The notes beneath the pieces were generated by a model. That model searched no databases, had not been told where the DNA came from, and was given only the letters and a program-made list of their open reading frames with translations. Below are positions 22,012 through 32,539 of a DNA stretch of 64,000 nucleotides, piece by piece. Source of the DNA: Phyllobacterium sp. 21LDTY02-6. Its GTDB lineage: Bacteria > Pseudomonadota > Alphaproteobacteria > Rhizobiales > Rhizobiaceae. Positions within the stretch are counted from its first letter, which is position 1. The number at the start of each line of letters is the position of its first letter. Made by a program: the position numbers and the translations under genes. Location of the stretch: the NCBI RefSeq assembly GCF_023554255.2, contig NZ_JAMJWD020000002.1, forward strand, positions 62,001-126,000. Direction: 5' to 3'.

Positions 22012-22509
22012 TCAATCGTGTTGATCGTCAATGACCGATAGCGCATATGGGTCCGGGATGGCAAGCCGCGCGAGCACGTTGCGCTCCAGCTGCTCCATTT
22101 CTTCCGCCTCCTCGGTCTCCAGATGGTCATATCCGAGCAAATGGAGCAGGCCGTGCACGATGAGATGCGTCAGATGGTGGTCGAAAGGCTTGTGCTCGGT
22201 CAGTGCTTCCCTCTCGACCGTTTCCCGCGCGATGACGATATCGCCGAGCATGGGTCCGGGCTTCTGCCCCCGTTTCACCGGGAAGGCCGGGAATGACAGC
22301 ACGTTCGTCGCCTTGTCCTTTTCGCGCCAGTCGCTGTTGAGCTCCCGGATCTGCGCGTCGTCGGTAAAAACGAGGCTGAGCTCGCTCTCCGGTTGCCGGC
22401 CGGCGTCCAACTCGTCCCAGACGGCGGCGACGGCACGCCGTGCCAATGCTTCAAGCTGCGCCGCCTCGTACCAGCCGTCGCTTTCAATCAATATGTCGAT
22501 ATCGATCAC
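22012..22509 (-). CDS. ybeY: Endoribonuclease YbeY / rRNA maturation factor
   Basis: YbeY is a zinc-dependent endoribonuclease needed for 16S rRNA 3'-end maturation and 70S quality control. The 165-residue protein carries the metal-binding motif [11 protein letters not shown] (about residue 125-135) and the ATNVLSFP and LGDIVIA segments of the family. Gene order phoH-ybeY-corC-lnt is conserved in proteobacteria. It lies 62 bases after phoH and 5 bases before corC. Confidence 0.97.
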   Translation of the reverse strand: MIDIDILIESDGWYEAAQLEALARRAVAAVWDELDAGRQPESELSLVFTDDAQIRELNSDWREKDKATNVLSFPAFPVKRGQKPGPMLGDIVIARETVEREALTEHKPFDHHLTHLIVHGLLHLLGYDHLETEEAEEMEQLERNVLARLAIPDPYALSVIDDQHD

Positions 22510-22571
22510 GGTCGAAACCTTTATCCCTCGCTAGCGTCGGCGACCGCCACTGGCGGGCACGCCAGACCCGG

Positions 22572-23588
22572 TCAGGGCCTGGCGCCTTCCTTGTCATAGG
22601 CCCGGACGATGGCCGCAACCAGCGGATGGCGTACGACGTCCACATCGGTGAAGCGCACGGTGACGATCCCCGGCACGTCGTCCAGTATCTTCAACGCCTC
22701 GACCAGGCCGGATTTCTGACCGGGCGGCAGGTCGATCTGGCTCGGATCGCCGGTGATGATCATGCGCGCATTCTCGCCGAGACGCGTCAGGAACATCTTC
22801 ATCTGCATCGAGGTGGTATTCTGCGCCTCGTCGAGAATGATCGCCGAATGGGCAAGCGTGCGCCCGCGCATGAAGGCCAATGGCGCGATCTCGATCACGC
22901 CCGCCGCAATCGCCCGCTCGACCTTGTCGGCAGGCATCATGTCGTAGAGCGCATCGTAGAGCGGGCGCAGATAGGGATCGACCTTCTCCTTCATGTCGCC
23001 CGGCAGGAAGCCGAGCCGCTCGCCGGCTTCGACGGCGGGACGCGAAAGAATGATGCGATCCACCAGGCCGCGTTCCAGCAACATGGCCGCATGGGCGACG
23101 GCAAGATAGGTCTTGCCGGTACCGGCCGGGCCGACGCCGAAAACGAGCTCGGCCCGATCGAGCGCCCGCATGTAGGCGTCCTGGGTCGGCGTGCGGGCAA
23201 AGATCGTCTTCTTGCGGGTGGAAATCTGTGCGACCGCCATTTTGCTCTTTTCCATTGTTGGCAGCGACAGCTGGTCATCGGCAGCGACGGCCATTCGCAA
23301 TGCACCATCGACGTCGGATGCCGAAATGTCATGGCCCTTCTGCAGCAGTTCGTAAAGCTGGTCGAGGGCGCGCCTTGCCTGCTCGGTCGCACCCGGCTCG
23401 CCGCGGATCGCAAGCTGGTTGCCCTTGGAGCGTACATCGACGCCGAGTTTCTTCTCGATTCGGGCGAGATTTTCATCGAATTGGCCGAACAAGGCGCTCG
23501 CCAGTCGATTGTTGTCAAAGGTCAGTACGATATGCGCCAGATCTGAGGCTCCTTTCGGAGCGGGTTTCAGCTTCTCGGTGGCGTTCAA
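22572..23588 (-). CDS. phoH: PhoH-like ATPase (YbeZ)
   Basis: The 338-residue protein has a C-terminal P-loop ATPase domain with Walker A GPAGTGKTYLA (about residue 155) and Walker B IILDEAQNTTSMQMKM. An N-terminal KH-like RNA-binding region precedes it, the YbeZ subtype of the PhoH family. YbeZ interacts with YbeY and is thought to act in RNA metabolism as an ATPase/helicase-like partner. It is 25 bases after miaB and 62 before ybeY on the same strand. The start at 23588 is supported by AGGAGA about 8 bases upstream. Confidence 0.95.
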   Translation of the reverse strand: MNATEKLKPAPKGASDLAHIVLTFDNNRLASALFGQFDENLARIEKKLGVDVRSKGNQLAIRGEPGATEQARRALDQLYELLQKGHDISASDVDGALRMAVAADDQLSLPTMEKSKMAVAQISTRKKTIFARTPTQDAYMRALDRAELVFGVGPAGTGKTYLAVAHAAMLLERGLVDRIILSRPAVEAGERLGFLPGDMKEKVDPYLRPLYDALYDMMPADKVERAIAAGVIEIAPLAFMRGRTLAHSAIILDEAQNTTSMQMKMFLTRLGENARMIITGDPSQIDLPPGQKSGLVEALKILDDVPGIVTVRFTDVDVVRHPLVAAIVRAYDKEGARP

Positions 23589-23613
23589 ACGGCTCTCCTA
23601 AAGTTCTCAGCCT

Positions 23614-25053
23614 TTATATAACCCTGCTGCCTGCCGAATCCATCTCCCGAATGCCGATAAGGCTGTTGGTTCCGGTATCGATGATTCGTACATTGATAAT
23701 GTCGCCGATTCCACCGCCGTGTACATCGATAATTACAGGTTGTAACCAGGGAGAGCGTCCGACCATCTGTCCGGGCTGCCGGCCGGCCTTTTCGATCAGC
23801 ACATCCATGGTCTTGCCGATGAGGCTGCGCTGGAACGCATATTGCTGTTCACTGAGCAAGGCCTGCAGCCGCTGGAGCCTGCTGTCCTTGATTTCCTCGG
23901 CGACATGATCGGCCATATCGGCACCGGGAGTACCCGGCCGGGGTGAATATTTGAACGAATAGGCGGCCGCATAGGTCACATCGCGCGCAAGCTGCATCGT
24001 CGCCTCGAAATCCGCCTCCGTCTCCCCCGGAAAGCCGACGATGAAATCGCCGGACAGCGCTATGTCCGAACGGGCATTGCGGATCTTCTCGATAAGACGC
24101 ACATAGTCGCTGCCCGTATGCTTGCGGTTCATCGCCTTGAGAATACGGTCGGAACCGGCCTGAACGGGCAGATGGAGATAGGGCATCAGCATGCGCAGGT
24201 CGCGATGCGCCTCGATCAACGCATCCTCCATGTCGCGCGGGTGGCTGGTGACGTAGCGCAGCCGCGCGAGGCCGGGGATTTCGGCGAGCCTGTAAAGAAG
24301 TTCCGCCAGGCCCCATTCGCGGCCATCATCGCCCTTGCCGTGCCAGGCATTGACGTTCTGCCCGAGCAGCGTCAGTTCCCTTACACCCGCATCGACGAGC
24401 TTTTCGGCTTCCTTGAGTATCTGGCTCACCGGCCGCGAGACTTCGGCACCACGCGTATAGGGTACGACACAGAACGTGCAGAACTTGTCGCAGCCTTCCT
24501 GCACTGTGAGGAAGGCGGTGACTCCACGGCTTCTCGTCTGCTCCTTTGGCGGCGACGGAAGATGTTCGAACTTGTCTTCGATGGCGTATTCGGTCTCGAC
24601 CACGCGCTCGCCCTGCCGCACGCGCTGCAAGGCCTGCGGCAGCCGATGATAGGTCTGCGGGCCAACGACGAGATCGACCACCGGCGCGCGCCGCGTGATC
24701 TCGTCACCTTCGGCCTGCGCGACACAGCCGGCGACGCCGACAGTCAGCTCGCGACCCTCCTTGGCCCGCGCATCCTTCATCTTCCGCAGCCGACCAAGGG
24801 CGGAATAGAGCTTTTCCGACGCCTTTTCACGGATATGGCAGGTATTGATCAGGACGAGGTCGGCATCCTCGGCGGTGTCGGTCGGGCTATAGCCCTCCGC
24901 CGCCAGGCTGTCCGCCATGCGCTGGCTGTCATAGACATTCATCTGGCACCCATAGGTCTTCACATAGACCTTGCGCGCATTGCCGCGCGGGGCTTCATGC
25001 GTGGATGCTCCGGACTGATCGTCCAGTTCCTTGATGCTGCTGATATCGTCCAT
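23614..25053 (-). CDS. miaB: tRNA-2-methylthio-N6-dimethylallyladenosine synthase
   Basis: MiaB is a radical-SAM methylthiotransferase that converts i6A37 to ms2i6A37 in tRNAs reading UNN codons. The 479-residue protein has the three family domains. The N-terminal UPF0004 domain has cysteines in [13 protein letters not shown], in NTCHIREKA and in GCVAQAEG, and binds the auxiliary 4Fe-4S cluster. The radical-SAM core carries the CxxxCxxC motif in [15 protein letters not shown], and a C-terminal TRAM domain follows. It is 9 bases after plsC and 25 before phoH. Confidence 0.97.
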   Translation of the reverse strand: MDDISSIKELDDQSGASTHEAPRGNARKVYVKTYGCQMNVYDSQRMADSLAAEGYSPTDTAEDADLVLINTCHIREKASEKLYSALGRLRKMKDARAKEGRELTVGVAGCVAQAEGDEITRRAPVVDLVVGPQTYHRLPQALQRVRQGERVVETEYAIEDKFEHLPSPPKEQTRSRGVTAFLTVQEGCDKFCTFCVVPYTRGAEVSRPVSQILKEAEKLVDAGVRELTLLGQNVNAWHGKGDDGREWGLAELLYRLAEIPGLARLRYVTSHPRDMEDALIEAHRDLRMLMPYLHLPVQAGSDRILKAMNRKHTGSDYVRLIEKIRNARSDIALSGDFIVGFPGETEADFEATMQLARDVTYAAAYSFKYSPRPGTPGADMADHVAEEIKDSRLQRLQALLSEQQYAFQRSLIGKTMDVLIEKAGRQPGQMVGRSPWLQPVIIDVHGGGIGDIINVRIIDTGTNSLIGIREMDSAGSRVI

Positions 25054-25062
25054 GCGCGGCTT

Positions 25063-25911
25063 CTACCGGTTTTTGGCCGGTTTGAGAATAGCCGAGTTGC
25101 CTTCGTCGTCGGCTTCGCCGAATTCACGGCCCATCAGGGATGTCTGCATCATCCGGCGCACGCGATCCTCCATGACGCGGGTCAGCGCCTTGCGGTCGCT
25201 GGCCTCGTCGATGGTCACCGGTTCGCCAAAGCGCACATCGACATCGAAGGCGCCCTCGCGCAGCATGCCGAGAAGGCTCGGCCCCAGTTCCACATCGCCC
25301 GGCCAGGCAATGATCGGGCGATGGAAGCGCCCCATCGGAATACCATGAACGCGGGTATAGGCGATGGCCACCGGCTGGATGACGACCTGTTTTGCCTCGG
25401 TCTCCTTCGTGGCGAGCTGCGCGGCGCCGAACAGGGAGGATTTGAACGGCAATATCCTGTTGCCGTCCGAGGTCGTGCCCTCCGCAAACAGGACCATGAC
25501 ATCGCCGGCAGCCAAGCGGCGCGCGATTTCGCTGGCCTGGGCGCGGGTCTTTCCGGGCCTGTTGCGTTCGACGAAGACCGTATCCTGCAGCTTCGACAAT
25601 AGTCCGAACAGCGGCCATTGCGCCACCTCGGCCTTGGCGATGAACGACATCTCGAACAGCGAAGCGAGCACGACGATATCGCTCCATGAGGAATGATTTG
25701 CCGCCAGCAGGAGCGGACGCCCCTGCGCCGGCACACCGTGGACATGAACGCGCACGCCGAGAATACGCAACATCGACCGGTGAAACAGCAGTGGCAGCTT
25801 GCGGCGCAGCCCCAGGCCGGCCTTGACGAGCACGAACTGGATCGGAACCAGGAGAAGGACCACAAGGGCGAAGGCCAGCGATGCCAGGACCAGCCTGATG
25901 CGTGCGATCAT
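25063..25911 (-). CDS. plsC: 1-acyl-sn-glycerol-3-phosphate acyltransferase family protein
   Basis: Members of this family acylate lysophosphatidic acid to phosphatidic acid at the inner membrane, or act on related lysolipids. The 282-residue protein has an N-terminal membrane anchor (residues about 5-30), the catalytic NHSSWSD motif (HX4D, about residue 74) and the FAEGTTSDGN phosphate-binding block (EGT). It starts 1 base after the rimI stop, so it is co-transcribed with tsaB-rimI upstream and miaB downstream. Alphaproteobacteria often have several PlsC paralogues, including ornithine-lipid OlsA, so the exact lysolipid is uncertain. Confidence 0.86.
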   Translation of the reverse strand: MIARIRLVLASLAFALVVLLLVPIQFVLVKAGLGLRRKLPLLFHRSMLRILGVRVHVHGVPAQGRPLLLAANHSSWSDIVVLASLFEMSFIAKAEVAQWPLFGLLSKLQDTVFVERNRPGKTRAQASEIARRLAAGDVMVLFAEGTTSDGNRILPFKSSLFGAAQLATKETEAKQVVIQPVAIAYTRVHGIPMGRFHRPIIAWPGDVELGPSLLGMLREGAFDVDVRFGEPVTIDEASDRKALTRVMEDRVRRMMQTSLMGREFGEADDEGNSAILKPAKNR

Positions 25912-25912
25912 G

Positions 25913-26416
25913 TCAGCGGCCAGCCGTCAGGTCGCGCCGCATGGTCAGGGCGGCGACACGCCCCGCGGCCGTCTCGTAGTAACCCGGCCGCCTGCCGACC
26001 TGCTTGAAGCCGAGCCGGCGATAAAGGGCAATGGCGGCGGCATTCAATTCATCGACCTCCAGGAAAAGCATTCCAGCCCTGGCATTGTGCAGGTGCCGCA
26101 GGGTGGCATCCATCAAGGCATAGCCCAATCCCTGCCGCTGCGAGGCGGGCGCGACGCCTATGGTCAATATCTCGGCCTCGTCCAGTATCTGCCGGGCAAG
26201 CACGAAACCGCCGGGCGGCGCTTTGCGGTTTCCTTCCTCGCGAGCGATGAAGCCGAAGGTCCTTGAGTCGCGCAGCATGGCTTCGATATCGTCCTCGCTC
26301 CACGGCTGGAAGAATGTCGCTGCATGTATCGGCGCGACGTGCCGCGCATCCTCGCGCGTCAATGGTTCGATGACGAAGGGCCGCTGCCGCAGGCTATCGA
26401 AGGGAAATCCCATCAT
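25913..26416 (-). CDS. rimI: Ribosomal protein S18 alanine N-acetyltransferase-like (RimI)
   Basis: GNAT acetyltransferase of 167 residues with the acetyl-CoA loop VAPASQRQGLGYALM (about 88-102) and the C-terminal AIALYRRLGFKQVGRRPGYY signature typical of RimI. RimI acetylates the N-terminal alanine of S18. The frame is open far upstream (26833), but that part runs antisense to nothing conserved and overlaps tsaB. The start at 26416 (or 26413, an adjacent ATG) has GGAGG about 8 bases upstream and overlaps the tsaB stop by 4 bases. The tsaB-rimI order is conserved widely. Confidence 0.92.
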   Translation of the reverse strand: MMGFPFDSLRQRPFVIEPLTREDARHVAPIHAATFFQPWSEDDIEAMLRDSRTFGFIAREEGNRKAPPGGFVLARQILDEAEILTIGVAPASQRQGLGYALMDATLRHLHNARAGMLFLEVDELNAAAIALYRRLGFKQVGRRPGYYETAAGRVAALTMRRDLTAGR

Positions 26417-27099
26417 TGGGCGTCCTCCTGCCGCTTGAGGACAAAGCCCTGTTGCGGCTTCACGTCGAGACCGCGCAGGTAGAGCGGGCTCGGCACGCCG
26501 GCGGCAGTGCGTGAAGCACCCAGACGGGCGAAAGCTTCGGCCGAGCCGGTGGCCCGATGCGACGCAATTTCCAACGCCTGCCCGAGCTGCGCATTGACGA
26601 GCGCCGCGCCAGAGCCCGACAGGACCACTGGCCCCATAACCTGCAGTTTTTCCATGATGGCGGGCAGCGCATTGACGGCCGGTGCCGACAGCGGCTCGCC
26701 AGCCTCGGAAAAGAACTGCGAATAGAGTTCGTCGCGCCGCGCATCGATGATCGAAAGGACGGCCCTGCCGGGCGCCTCCTGCCGTGCATCCCATGCCAGC
26801 GCTTCCAGGGTGCTTACGCCGACGACAGGGCATTTGAGGGCAAGGGCGAGGCCACGCGCCGTCGAAACCCCGACGCGGACGCCCGTGAACGAACCGGGCC
26901 CGACGCTGACGGCGATCTTGGCAATGTCGGAGATGGAATGACCGCTCCCTCGCAAGGTCTCGTCGAGCACGGCCATCAGCTGTTCCGCATGGCCCTTGCC
27001 GATATCATGGCTGACCTCGGATAGCAGGGTGCTGCTCTCCATGTCGAGGAGAGCGGCAGAACAGAGATTTGCGGCAGTGTCGAGCGCGAGCAATTTCAT
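26413..27099 (-). CDS. tsaB: tRNA threonylcarbamoyladenosine biosynthesis protein TsaB
   Basis: TsaB (YeaZ) is the ASKHA-fold partner of TsaD in the complex that makes t6A37 in ANN-decoding tRNAs. The 228-residue protein begins with LALDTAANLCSAALLD and has the SVGPGSFTGVRVGVSTARGLA segment that forms the TsaD interface. It lacks the metal-binding histidines of TsaD, as expected. It is the first gene of tsaB-rimI-plsC-miaB on the minus strand; tsaD and tsaE are not in this window. Confidence 0.95.
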   Translation of the reverse strand: MKLLALDTAANLCSAALLDMESSTLLSEVSHDIGKGHAEQLMAVLDETLRGSGHSISDIAKIAVSVGPGSFTGVRVGVSTARGLALALKCPVVGVSTLEALAWDARQEAPGRAVLSIIDARRDELYSQFFSEAGEPLSAPAVNALPAIMEKLQVMGPVVLSGSGAALVNAQLGQALEIASHRATGSAEAFARLGASRTAAGVPSPLYLRGLDVKPQQGFVLKRQEDAQ

Positions 27100-27149
27100 T
27101 TGCTACCGCCTAAACAAGATTGCGGCGGCAAACAAGTAGCTTGCGCCGG

Positions 27150-29336
27150 CTATTGCCCGGTTTCACCGGCGAGCTTGGCCTTCAATTCCTGGCGGCGGCG
27201 GTGAAGCACCGGTTCGGTATAGCCGTTCGGCTGCTCGCGCCCCTTGAACACGAGATCACAGGCGGCCTGGAATGCAACGGAGCCGTCGAAATCAGGCGAC
27301 ATCGGCCGGTAATATGGATCGCCTTCGTTCTGCCTGTCGACGACGGCTGCCATGCGCCTCATCGTTTCGAGCACCTGGGTCTCGTTCGTCACGCCGTGAT
27401 GCAGCCAATTGGCGATGTGCTGGGCGGAAATGCGCAGCGTCGCCCGATCTTCCATGAGCCCGACATTGTTGATGTCAGGCACTTTCGAACAGCCCACGCC
27501 CTGGTCGATCCAGCGGACGACATAGCCGAGAATGCCTTGCGCATTGTTGTCGAGTTCGCGCTGGACGTCCTCCGGCGTCCAGTTCGGCCGGCTTGCGACG
27601 GGAATCGACAGGATATCGCCGAGCTTGGCGCGCGACCGCTGCTTCAGGCCGGCCTGCACCTCGGCGACGTTCACCCTGTGATAATGGGTGGCATGCAGCG
27701 TGGCGGCCGTCGGCGAGGGAACCCAGGCCGTGTTCGCGCCTGCCTTCGGGTGGCCGATCTTCTGTTCGAGCATGGCGGCCATCAGGTCGGGCATGGCCCA
27801 CATGCCCTTGCCGATCTGCGCGTGGCCGGAAAGGCCGCATTCGAGGCCTATATCCACGTTCCAGTTCTCATAGGCGCCGATCCAGGCGGCCTGTTTCATG
27901 TCGCCCTTGCGGATCATCGGGCCGGCTTCCATGGAGGTGTGGATTTCATCGCCAGTGCGGTCCAGGAAGCCGGTATTGATGAAGACCACCCGCTCTCTTG
28001 CGGCGCGAATGCACTCCTTGAGATTGACCGTGGTGCGCCGTTCCTCGTCCATGATGCCCATCTTCATGGTATTCGGGGCCATTCCGAGAATTTTCTCGAC
28101 GCGCGCGAACAGTTCCGATGCAAAGGCGACCTCTTCGGGCCCGTGCATTTTCGGCTTTACCACATACATGGAGCCGGCACGGGAATTCGCATGCCTGCCG
28201 CCAGCGCCGATATCGTGCAGAGCCGCCAGCGCCGTCACCGCCGCGTCCATGATGCCTTCCGGGACTTCTTCCCCCTTGCTGTCCAGAATGGCCGGATTCG
28301 TCATCAGGTGACCGACATTGCGCACCAGCATCAGCGAGCGGCCAGGCAAAGTGAGTGGCTTGCCATCGCGACCGGTATAGGTACGGTCGGGGTTGAGCTT
28401 GCGGGTGACCGTCTTGCCGCCCTTCTCGAAACTGTCTTCCAGATCGCCCTTCATCAGCCCGAGCCAGTTGCGGTAGACGACGACCTTGTCTTCCGCATCG
28501 ACGGCAGCAACGGAATCTTCGCAATCCTGTATCGTGGTCAGGGCGGATTCAAGAATGACGTCGGCGATATGCGCGGCATCGGTCTTGCCGATCGGATGTC
28601 CGGCATCGACGACGATCTCCGTATGCAGCCCATTCCTGGCCAGAACGACGGCGGACGGCGCCGATGCGTCACCGCGATAACCAACAAATTGCGCCGGCTC
28701 GGCCAACCCGACATCGCGGTCGCCGAGAACGATCGCGAGAGCGCCGTCCTTGACTTGGAGGCCGGTCACACCGGACCAGCTGCCGCTTTCCAGCGGCGCA
28801 CTCTCGTCAAGAAATTTCCGCGCCCATTCAATGACCTTGGCGCCGCGCTGCGGATTGAAGGATGTTCCCTTTTCGGCGCCGCCATCCTCGGAAATCGCAT
28901 CGGTTCCGTAAAGGGCGTCGTAGAGCGAGCCCCACCTTGCATTGGCGGCGTTCAGCGCATAGCGCGCATTCATCACCGGCACGACCAGCTGGGGCCCCGC
29001 CGTGGTGGCTATTTCCGGATCGACATTGGTCGTGGAGACGGAGAATTCGCCGCCCTCCGGCAAGAGATAACCTATCTCGCGCAGGAATGCCTCGTATTCC
29101 TGGTCGCCATAGCCGCTCTCCCGCCGGTCGCGGTAGAACTGGTCGAGCTTCTCCTGAAACAGGTCGCGCTTTTCGAGCAATGCCCGATTGCGCGGGCCGA
29201 GTTCTTCGATGATGCCGGCGAGGCCATGCCAGAATTTCTGCACATCGACACCGGTTCCCGGCGCAGCTTCCTTCTCGACAAAGTCGTAAAGTTCCTGCGC
29301 CACTTTCAAACCGCTGATCTCGATGCGCTCGCTCAT
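27150..29336 (-). CDS. glcB: Malate synthase G
   Basis: Malate synthase G condenses glyoxylate with acetyl-CoA to malate, closing the glyoxylate shunt or glycolate use. The 728-residue product matches the monomeric G isoform (about 720-730) rather than the 530-residue A form. It contains the Mg-binding and catalytic segments HGPEEVAF and [13 protein letters not shown] in the TIM barrel and the C-terminal plug with [13 protein letters not shown] longer in-frame start at 29408 would add 24 basic residues; the ATG at 29336 has AGGAG 8 bases upstream and is preferred. It stands alone, 50 bases before tsaB on the same strand; no glcDEF genes adjoin it. Confidence 0.97.
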   Translation of the reverse strand: MSERIEISGLKVAQELYDFVEKEAAPGTGVDVQKFWHGLAGIIEELGPRNRALLEKRDLFQEKLDQFYRDRRESGYGDQEYEAFLREIGYLLPEGGEFSVSTTNVDPEIATTAGPQLVVPVMNARYALNAANARWGSLYDALYGTDAISEDGGAEKGTSFNPQRGAKVIEWARKFLDESAPLESGSWSGVTGLQVKDGALAIVLGDRDVGLAEPAQFVGYRGDASAPSAVVLARNGLHTEIVVDAGHPIGKTDAAHIADVILESALTTIQDCEDSVAAVDAEDKVVVYRNWLGLMKGDLEDSFEKGGKTVTRKLNPDRTYTGRDGKPLTLPGRSLMLVRNVGHLMTNPAILDSKGEEVPEGIMDAAVTALAALHDIGAGGRHANSRAGSMYVVKPKMHGPEEVAFASELFARVEKILGMAPNTMKMGIMDEERRTTVNLKECIRAARERVVFINTGFLDRTGDEIHTSMEAGPMIRKGDMKQAAWIGAYENWNVDIGLECGLSGHAQIGKGMWAMPDLMAAMLEQKIGHPKAGANTAWVPSPTAATLHATHYHRVNVAEVQAGLKQRSRAKLGDILSIPVASRPNWTPEDVQRELDNNAQGILGYVVRWIDQGVGCSKVPDINNVGLMEDRATLRISAQHIANWLHHGVTNETQVLETMRRMAAVVDRQNEGDPYYRPMSPDFDGSVAFQAACDLVFKGREQPNGYTEPVLHRRRQELKAKLAGETGQ

Positions 29337-29433
29337 GTGTGCCAACTCCTGATTGTTGCTCGTCTTCCTTGAACACGCTGAGCGCGATGCAGTCAACGCG
29401 CTCATCAAACCTGTATCGATTAAATGAGGCCGC

Positions 29434-31446
29434 CTAGTGCGCTATGCGGGGGCGACCGGTCGCCGTCGCGATGATCACCGCCTCGATGAATTTGCGCTGG
29501 TCCTCCACCGTCGCCGCCTTGATGTCCCGCCGGATGCCGATCTGCGCCTCATCCGTGCCTGCCTCCTGCGAAAGCAGCATGACCTGTTCGCGCAGCGCAG
29601 TTTCGGCAAAGCCCAGGGCTTCGTCCTCATCGGCAAAATCGGCAAGCACATTGCCGGCCGAGACACGAAACAAGCCCTCCGTGGGCTGGCTGACAAGCGC
29701 CTCGACCGCGACGCGCACCTGGCCGACAACGGCGCCGAGTGCATTGGCGACGTCGGTATCGGCGGGTACGATGGCGGCGATGCCGAGTTCCTCGCCCACG
29801 GCGGGGTAATAGACGGGGGCCGATGCACCGAGGCCGACCAGTGGACGGTCGATCTCGAGCTTGATGCCGGCGATGCCGTGCCGGCGCTCCAGCGCGTTCT
29901 GGACGAGCAGATGCGAAACCACCTCCGCGCCCTCATGGCCATCTTCGGCAAAGGCCGTCTCCAGCACCACCTCGGACGAGCGGCGCACCAAAGCACGATA
30001 GGTACGCTCCGACAGTTCTTCGGGCGTGTCGCAGAACGGCCTTCCTGCACCATCCTTGCGCCGGGCGAAGAGGATCGCGCCGTATCTGGCCGCTTCGGCA
30101 TCCCAATTCGCCTGGAGGCCGAGCACATGGCACGCATCGGATGGCGTGAAACCTGCAAGGTGGATCAGCCCGCGGGCCACCAGCCTGTTGATGCCCGCGG
30201 TCTGCGACACGGAGTTGAGCAGCCTGTCGAGGGGCTGCGGCTCACTGGTGATCCGCTCGAAGAGCTCCGCCTCGCTTCTGCTCAGGCCAGACGCCATGCG
30301 CGCGGGAATGCCGGTGCGCAGCGCAAAGCGACCATCCTGCCTGCCGGCATTTGCGGCCTTCACCTGGCGGAGCAGATGCTCCCGAACTTCGCCATGATCG
30401 GCAGCAAGCAGCGACAGCGGTACGAGCCGGCGCGGCCCGAGCTTGATGCCGGGCTTCATGGCATTATCGTCCAGCGAAACTTCCGAATCGCCTCCAAGGC
30501 CGAACGTGCGCATGGCGACGGCCTCGACCATCGTCCGGAATCCGCCGACCGTGGCGCCATCGGGATCGAGCCGCGGCCTGCCCTGCTCGAGTACCGCCAC
30601 ATCCGTGGTCGTGCCGCCGATATCCGATATCAACGCATTGTCGAGGCCCGTCATGTGGCGGGCGCCGACAAGACTGGCGGCCGGACCCGACAGGATCGTC
30701 TCGATCGGCCGATGCCGGGCAAATGCTGCCGAGACCAGCGCGCCATCGCCCCGCACCACCATGAGCGGCGCATGGATATTGCGCTGGACCAGAAAACCTT
30801 CGGTGGCCGTGACGAGCCTGTCGATCATGGCGATCAGCCGGGCATTGAGCACTGTCGTCAGCGCGCGGCGGGGTCCGTTCAGCTTGGCCGAAAGTTCATG
30901 GCTGCAGGTAACGGGCAGGCCCGTCACCGAGTGGACGAGAGAGCGGACAGCCACCTCATGCTCCGGATTGCGCACCGCGAAATAGGCGCAGACGGCAAAG
31001 CCGGTGACCTCCTGGCTCAACGATGGCAGCAGTTTTTCGAGTTCCGAACAATCGAACGGCCGGGGCCTGCCATAGACGTCATGGCCGCCCGGCACGAAGA
31101 TGACAGGATCGGAGCCGAGCGCCGATTTCAGATCGGCTTTTTCGAGGTCCGATTGCGAAAACCCGACCATGATGAGGCAAATCCGCCCGCCCTGCCCTTC
31201 GACGAGGGCATTGGTCGCAAGGGTGGTCGACATGGAAACAAGCCTGATATCCGCGGGATCTACCGAAGCTTCCGCCATGATGCGATCCACCGCACCGGAT
31301 ATGCCGACGCTCAGGTCATGGCGGGTCGTCAATGCCTTCGCCTTGGCGATCACACCGAGCGCCTGGGACCAGAGCACCGCATCGGTATAGGTGCCGCCCG
31401 TATCAATGCCGAGAAAGATTGCTTCTTCTTGGGGAGATTGAATCAT
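29434..31446 (-). CDS. Hydantoinase/oxoprolinase family protein (HyuA-like subunit)
   Basis: The 670-residue protein has the ASKHA-type hydantoinase A fold: the N-terminal [15 protein letters not shown] phosphate-binding motif, a central [20 protein letters not shown] segment and [12 protein letters not shown]. Family members hydrolyse cyclic amides (hydantoins, 5-oxoproline) or carboxylate ketones with ATP, normally as a complex with a HyuB subunit. No hyuB is adjacent: the neighbours are glcB (97 bases, same strand) and a divergent CDF transporter. The sequence is intact. The substrate is unknown, and the missing partner makes a function differing from classical hydantoinase possible. Confidence 0.85.
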   Translation of the reverse strand: MIQSPQEEAIFLGIDTGGTYTDAVLWSQALGVIAKAKALTTRHDLSVGISGAVDRIMAEASVDPADIRLVSMSTTLATNALVEGQGGRICLIMVGFSQSDLEKADLKSALGSDPVIFVPGGHDVYGRPRPFDCSELEKLLPSLSQEVTGFAVCAYFAVRNPEHEVAVRSLVHSVTGLPVTCSHELSAKLNGPRRALTTVLNARLIAMIDRLVTATEGFLVQRNIHAPLMVVRGDGALVSAAFARHRPIETILSGPAASLVGARHMTGLDNALISDIGGTTTDVAVLEQGRPRLDPDGATVGGFRTMVEAVAMRTFGLGGDSEVSLDDNAMKPGIKLGPRRLVPLSLLAADHGEVREHLLRQVKAANAGRQDGRFALRTGIPARMASGLSRSEAELFERITSEPQPLDRLLNSVSQTAGINRLVARGLIHLAGFTPSDACHVLGLQANWDAEAARYGAILFARRKDGAGRPFCDTPEELSERTYRALVRRSSEVVLETAFAEDGHEGAEVVSHLLVQNALERRHGIAGIKLEIDRPLVGLGASAPVYYPAVGEELGIAAIVPADTDVANALGAVVGQVRVAVEALVSQPTEGLFRVSAGNVLADFADEDEALGFAETALREQVMLLSQEAGTDEAQIGIRRDIKAATVEDQRKFIEAVIIATATGRPRIAH

Positions 31447-31573
31447 GGTGACCTGCGTTTTTTTATTGCAGGATTAGCCTATGGGCCGTCGCCCCGCTAG
31501 GTCGCGAACAGGCTAATCTGCCGGAACCTTGTCGCAGACACGGCGTTCACAACAGCAAGCAGGGGGACCTCAC

Positions 31574-32536
31574 ATGGCATCACGATCAGCAGCGGCACAT
31601 GCCGGTTCCAGGAAAGTCATCTATGCGGCGATCCTCGGCAACCTGCTCATTGCCGCCACCAAATTCATCGCCGCTCTCTTCACCGGCAGTTCCGCCATGC
31701 TTTCGGAGGGCGTGCATTCGCTCGTCGATACCGGCAATGGCGGATTGCTGCTCTATGGCCTGAGGCGCGCGGCGAAACCGGCCGACACGTCGCATCCGCT
31801 GGGGCATGGGCGTGAACTCTATTTCTGGAGCTTCGTCGTGGCGCTGCTGGTATTCGCTGTCGGCGCCGGTGTGTCCTTCTATGAGGGGCTCATGCATATT
31901 CTCGAGCCGGAGCCGGTCGAGAACCCCTTGATCAATTATGTGGTGCTGGGATTTGCGATGCTCTTCGAGGGCACTTCCTGGTATATCGCCCTGAAGGAAT
32001 TCAGGCAGGCGAAGGGCGATCTCGGCTATGTCGAGGCAGTGCGCGAGAGCAAGGACCCGAGCGTTTTCACCGTCCTGTTCGAGGATACGGCCGCCCTGCT
32101 GGGGTTGATCGTCGCCTTCATCGGCATTTCGGCTGCTCAGCTTCTGAACATGCCCGAACTCGACGGCGTCGCATCCGTGGCCATCTCGATCATACTGGCC
32201 GCTACGGCGATCTTCCTTGCACGCGAGACCAAGGGCCTGCTCATGGGCGAAGCCGCGCTCCCGGAGGTGGAGCAGCAGATACTCGACATAGCGAACCGCG
32301 ATCCCGCCGTGCAGACGGCGAACGGCGTGCTGACCGTCCATATGGGGCCGCGGCAGATCGTTGCCGGCCTGAGCGTCGAGTTCGAGGATCACATGCCGGC
32401 GCCGGAAATCGAGGCCTGCGTCCAAAGGATCGAGACCGCGCTGAGAACCGCCAATCCGGATATCGTCACGCTGTTCGTGAAGCCGCAAACGACGGGCACC
32501 TGGGAGAGCCGCCGCAAGATCATCGAAGCCGGATAG
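31574..32536 (+). CDS. Cation diffusion facilitator (CDF) transporter, SLC30A9-like branch
   Basis: A 320-residue inner-membrane protein with six predicted helices and a soluble C-terminal domain, as in CDF divalent-metal/H+ antiporters. Helix II has the metal site HSLVD (His48, Asp52), and the loop has HPLGHGRE. Helix V, where zinc transporters have H/DxxxD, reads VLFEDTAALLG, with Asp but no His four residues before it. This pattern resembles the ZnT9/SLC30A9 branch. The ATG at 31574 after AGGGGGA is chosen over a TTG at 31529. It stands alone, convergent with rmuC (3-base gap). Metal specificity cannot be told. Confidence 0.87.
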   Translation: MASRSAAAHAGSRKVIYAAILGNLLIAATKFIAALFTGSSAMLSEGVHSLVDTGNGGLLLYGLRRAAKPADTSHPLGHGRELYFWSFVVALLVFAVGAGVSFYEGLMHILEPEPVENPLINYVVLGFAMLFEGTSWYIALKEFRQAKGDLGYVEAVRESKDPSVFTVLFEDTAALLGLIVAFIGISAAQLLNMPELDGVASVAISIILAATAIFLARETKGLLMGEAALPEVEQQILDIANRDPAVQTANGVLTVHMGPRQIVAGLSVEFEDHMPAPEIEACVQRIETALRTANPDIVTLFVKPQTTGTWESRRKIIEAG

Positions 32537-32539
32537 TAA

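Noticed and set aside
26417-26833. Long N-terminal extension of rimI
   Set aside because: It overlaps tsaB, has no similarity to GNAT proteins, and a good ribosome binding site supports the start at 26416.
27120-29372. A 750-codon open frame opposite malate synthase G, and a similar 687-codon frame opposite the hydantoinase gene (29437-31500)
   Set aside because: Both are exact antisense shadows of well conserved proteins; no motif or start signal.
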